Shown: in pieces, positions 61,535 through 64,000 of the stretch | Layout of the letters: each line of letters starts with the position of its first letter | Numbering within the stretch: position 1 is the stretch's first letter | Assembly (NCBI RefSeq): GCF_022347685.1 | Contig: NZ_JAKRGF010000007.1 | Span: 1 to 64,000 of the forward strand | Length of the DNA: 64,000 bases | From: Thalassobius sp. Cn5-15 | GTDB taxonomy: Bacteria; Pseudomonadota; Alphaproteobacteria; Rhodobacterales; Rhodobacteraceae | Direction of reading: 5' to 3' | Translations under genes and position numbers: made by a program | The notes under the pieces: model-generated | The model's database searches: none | Told to the model about the DNA's origin: nothing | What the model saw: the letters and a program-made list of their open reading frames with translations, nothing else

Positions 61535-62643
61535 TGCTACGCCGTCTCTATCATGACCAGCCAGAAAGCTTTGCTTTCACGCCCGAAAACCAAAAATGGG
61601 CCGAGGCACAGATCACCAAATATCCCGCAGGTCGGGCGCAGTCGGCGGTTATTCCGCTCTTGTGGCGTGCGCAGGAACAGGAAGGCTGGCTGTCGCGTCC
61701 GGCGATTGAATATGTCGCCGATATGCTGGGCATGGCGCATATCCGCGCGTTTGAGGTGGCATCGTTCTACTTCATGTTCCAGCTGACCCCGACCGGTTCC
61801 ATCGCCCACGTGCAGATCTGCGGCACCCTGTCGTGCATGATCTGCGGTGCTGAGGATCTGATCAAGGTGTGTCAGGAACAGATTGCCGACAAACCCTTTA
61901 CCGTATCTGAGGATGGCGCGTTCACTTGGGAAGAGGTGGAATGCCTCGGTGCCTGCTCAAACGCCCCGATGGTGCAAATTGGCAAGGACTACTACGAGGA
62001 TCTGACCGCCGACCGTTTTGCCGAAATTCTGGCAGAGCTGCGCGCAGGCAAGGTGCCGGTTCCTGGTCCGCAGAACGGCCGCTTCTCTTCTGAACCTCTG
62101 TCCGGTCTGACCTCGCTGAAAGAATTTGACAGCGGCAAAACGAAATACAACGCCTCGGCGCAGTTGGCTGTGGATCTGGGCGAAACCGTCAAACGTATCG
62201 ATGGTACAGAAGTGCCGATCCTGACACCCTGGATGAAGGGCAAGGAAGCCACCGCAGTGGCCGCGCCGGCTGGTGAGACGGTTGTCGATCCTGCACCCGT
62301 CGCCAAACCCGCCCACGCACAGGCGGCGCAGGCGAAAGCCACGGCATCCAAGCCGAAACCCAAAGCCGTCGCTGCCGCCGAGATTGATGAAGCCGAGCCC
62401 GAGGTTCTGACCGCCGCACGATCAGAGGGTGCAGATGATTTGAAAAAGATCAGCGGTGTTGGCCCCAAACTAGAGCAGACGCTGAACGAACTGGGCTTTT
62501 TCCACTTCGACCAGATCGCCAAGTGGACGGATGCCGAAATCCAGTGGGTTGATAACCGCCTGAAATTCAAAGGCCGGATCACCCGTGACGACTGGATTGG
62601 CCAAGCCGCAGAACTGGCTAAAGCGCTGGCCAAGAAGGACTGA
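61534..62643 (+). CDS. nuoE: NADH-quinone oxidoreductase subunit E with C-terminal extension
   Basis: A 369-residue subunit, about twice the usual size. The first 165 residues are NuoE with the 2Fe-2S ligands in CGTLSC and CLGAC. Then comes a linker rich in Ala/Lys/Pro (about 240-295) and a terminal helix-hairpin-helix-like domain ([31 protein letters not shown], then [15 protein letters not shown]). The extension is known from Rhodobacteraceae and other alphaproteobacteria; its role is not settled. It may bind nucleic acid or protein. It starts at the overlapping ATG at 61534. Confidence 0.95.
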   Translation: MLRRLYHDQPESFAFTPENQKWAEAQITKYPAGRAQSAVIPLLWRAQEQEGWLSRPAIEYVADMLGMAHIRAFEVASFYFMFQLTPTGSIAHVQICGTLSCMICGAEDLIKVCQEQIADKPFTVSEDGAFTWEEVECLGACSNAPMVQIGKDYYEDLTADRFAEILAELRAGKVPVPGPQNGRFSSEPLSGLTSLKEFDSGKTKYNASAQLAVDLGETVKRIDGTEVPILTPWMKGKEATAVAAPAGETVVDPAPVAKPAHAQAAQAKATASKPKPKAVAAAEIDEAEPEVLTAARSEGADDLKKISGVGPKLEQTLNELGFFHFDQIAKWTDAEIQWVDNRLKFKGRITRDDWIGQAAELAKALAKKD

Positions 62644-62653
62644 GGGTAACACG

Positions 62654-62890
62654 TTGAGCGAACAGAAGGATGCAGAACTGGCACGTAAGGGGCGTATCAC
62701 CTCACTGGTGATCGCGGGCACGGCCGTGTTCTGGATCGTCGCGTCGTTTGTTGGTGGGCAGCTGGGGCTGCCGAACCGCACGCGCGCTCTGTTCGATCTG
62801 ATTGCCTTGGCGGGATTTATCTACGCCATCGTGATGATTTTCCAAATCTGGCGCTTGCGTCAAAGTAACGACCAGAACAGCAAAGGGTAA
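62654..62890 (+). CDS. DUF5337 membrane protein with TTG start
   Basis: A 78-residue protein with two membrane helices ([19 protein letters not shown] and [20 protein letters not shown]), typical of DUF5337 found in the nuo operons of this family. TTG at 62654 is chosen because GAGGG lies seven bases upstream and the following [13 protein letters not shown] is the usual N-terminus. It may help to anchor or assemble complex I. Ends four bases before nuoF. Confidence 0.8.
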   Translation: MSEQKDAELARKGRITSLVIAGTAVFWIVASFVGGQLGLPNRTRALFDLIALAGFIYAIVMIFQIWRLRQSNDQNSKG

Positions 62891-62894
62891 CGGG

Positions 62895-64000
62895 ATGCTG
62901 AAGGATCAAGACCGTATCTTTACAAACCTCTACGGGATGCATGAGCGCACCCTGGCCGGCGCCAAAGCGCGCGGTCATTGGGATGGCACCGCAGGCATCA
63001 TCCAGAAGGGGCGCGATTGGATCGTGGATCAGATGAAAGCATCGGGTCTGCGCGGTCGTGGCGGTGCGGGCTTCCCGACTGGTCTGAAATGGTCCTTCAT
63101 GCCGAAGGAAAGCGATGGTCGCCCGGCCTATCTGGTGATCAACGCCGATGAATCGGAACCCGGCACCTGTAAAGACCGCGAGATCATGCGCCATGATCCT
63201 CATACGCTGATCGAAGGCGCGCTGATTGCCTCCTTCGCGATGAACGCCAACGCGGCCTATATCTACATTCGCGGTGAATACATCCGCGAACGTGAGGCGC
63301 TGCAGGTCGCGATTGATGAGGCGTACGACGCTGGCCTTTTGGGTAAGAACGCGGCTGGCTCTGGCTGGGACTTCGACCTCTACCTGCATCACGGGGCAGG
63401 GGCCTACATCTGTGGTGAAGAAACCGCATTGATCGAAAGCCTTGAGGGCAAAAAGGGCATGCCGCGCATGAAACCGCCGTTTCCGGCGGGTGCGGGCCTT
63501 TATGGGTGCCCGACCACGGTGAATAACGTGGAATCCATCGCCGTTGTGCCGACCATTCTGCGTCGTGGGCCGGAATGGTTCGCGGGCTTTGGCCGTCCAA
63601 ACAACGCGGGCACGAAGCTGTTTGCCATTTCGGGTCACGTCAACACCCCCTGCGTGGTTGAAGAGGCGATGTCGATCAGCTTTGAAGAGCTGATTGAAAA
63701 ACATTGCGGTGGTATTCGCGGTGGCTGGGACAATCTGCTGGCCGTGATCCCCGGCGGGTCGTCCGTTCCTTGTGTGCGTGGTGAAAACATGCGCGATGCG
63801 ATCATGGATTTCGACTATCTGCGCAATGACCTCGGCTCGGGCCTTGGCACTGCGGCGGTGATCGTCATGGACAAACAGACGGATATCATCAAAGCGATCT
63901 GGCGTCTGGCCAAATTCTATAAACACGAAAGCTGTGGTCAGTGTACGCCGTGCCGTGAAGGCACCGGTTGGATGATGCGGGTGATGGATCGTCTGGTGCG
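62895..64000 (+). CDS. nuoF: NADH-quinone oxidoreductase subunit F, partial
   Basis: The first 368 residues of the 51-kDa flavoprotein (window edge cuts it). FMN/NADH site: [64 protein letters not shown] and the start of the N3 cluster ligands [16 protein letters not shown] at 62895. It takes electrons from NADH and passes them to the iron-sulfur chain. About 60-65 residues are missing. Confidence 0.97.
   Translation, partial: MLKDQDRIFTNLYGMHERTLAGAKARGHWDGTAGIIQKGRDWIVDQMKASGLRGRGGAGFPTGLKWSFMPKESDGRPAYLVINADESEPGTCKDREIMRHDPHTLIEGALIASFAMNANAAYIYIRGEYIREREALQVAIDEAYDAGLLGKNAAGSGWDFDLYLHHGAGAYICGEETALIESLEGKKGMPRMKPPFPAGAGLYGCPTTVNNVESIAVVPTILRRGPEWFAGFGRPNNAGTKLFAISGHVNTPCVVEEAMSISFEELIEKHCGGIRGGWDNLLAVIPGGSSVPCVRGENMRDAIMDFDYLRNDLGSGLGTAAVIVMDKQTDIIKAIWRLAKFYKHESCGQCTPCREGTGWMMRVMDRLV

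Noticed and set aside
62817-63926. Minus-strand frame (369 residues) opposite nuoF
   Set aside because: The plus strand is clearly nuoF up to the window edge.

Overview
The window reads as chromosome of a marine-type Rhodobacteraceae (roseobacter-group alphaproteobacterium). Evidence: a nuo operon of the Rhodobacter type (a small lipoprotein between nuoD and nuoE, a long NuoE with a helix-hairpin-helix-like tail, a DUF5337 gene before nuoF), a DUF1127 gene followed by CcsR/Cuckoo-type RNA hairpins, a leucine-degradation (liu/mcc) cluster, FnrL-like boxes and generally high GC. No species call is made.

Left part (1-15.7 kb) is accessory. It holds the end of an IS3-family element (1-483), a first integrative element with an AlpA-like regulator and a P4-type integrase (to about 2.8 kb), then a second element of 12.9 kb (2799-15705). 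The second is bounded by a perfect 19-bp direct repeat, one copy of which is the 3' end of a tRNA-Thr(TGT) gene. In both elements the integrase lies just downstream of the att copy in the same direction, so the two look like a tandem accretion at one tRNA. Element two carries a T7 gp16-like ejection protein with a lysozyme-like N-terminus, a helicase-like NTPase, a DUF3102 protein, a Bro-N antirepressor fragment, a large GHKL-ATPase/PD-(D/E)XK nuclease fusion (a candidate anti-phage effector) and an integrase with unusual catalytic boxes. No capsid, terminase or portal gene is visible, so it is either a decayed prophage or a satellite-like element.

Middle part (15.7-48.3 kb) is core genome: three identical tRNA-Gly(GCC) genes; pyruvate carboxylase; a lactate-type FMN dehydrogenase; a membrane diguanylate cyclase with a His-rich sensor loop; a UvrD/PcrA helicase; homocysteine methyltransferase; DUF1127 plus an array of eight CCUCCUCCC-loop hairpins ending in a terminator; Mrp; a polysaccharide deacetylase; a DEAD-box RNA helicase; LPS genes (GT4, waaA); moaA; a LysR gene divergent from a small SnoaL-like/VOC pair; a Cys-rich Sel1 protein; alkD-glmS-glmU; and a gph-like phosphatase/DegT aminotransferase pair.

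Right part (48.4-58.1 kb) is the leucine catabolism cluster: isovaleryl-CoA dehydrogenase, an acyl-CoA synthetase, methylcrotonyl-CoA carboxylase beta and alpha, a GST, HMG-CoA lyase and methylglutaconyl-CoA hydratase. It is interrupted by an opposite-strand ompW with two FNR-like boxes upstream. From 58.5 kb to the window edge runs the complex I operon nuoA-B-C-D-(lipoprotein)-E-(DUF5337)-F, with nuoF cut by the edge. Together mcc/liu and pyc feed acetyl-CoA, acetoacetate and oxaloacetate into central metabolism, and complex I re-oxidises the NADH.
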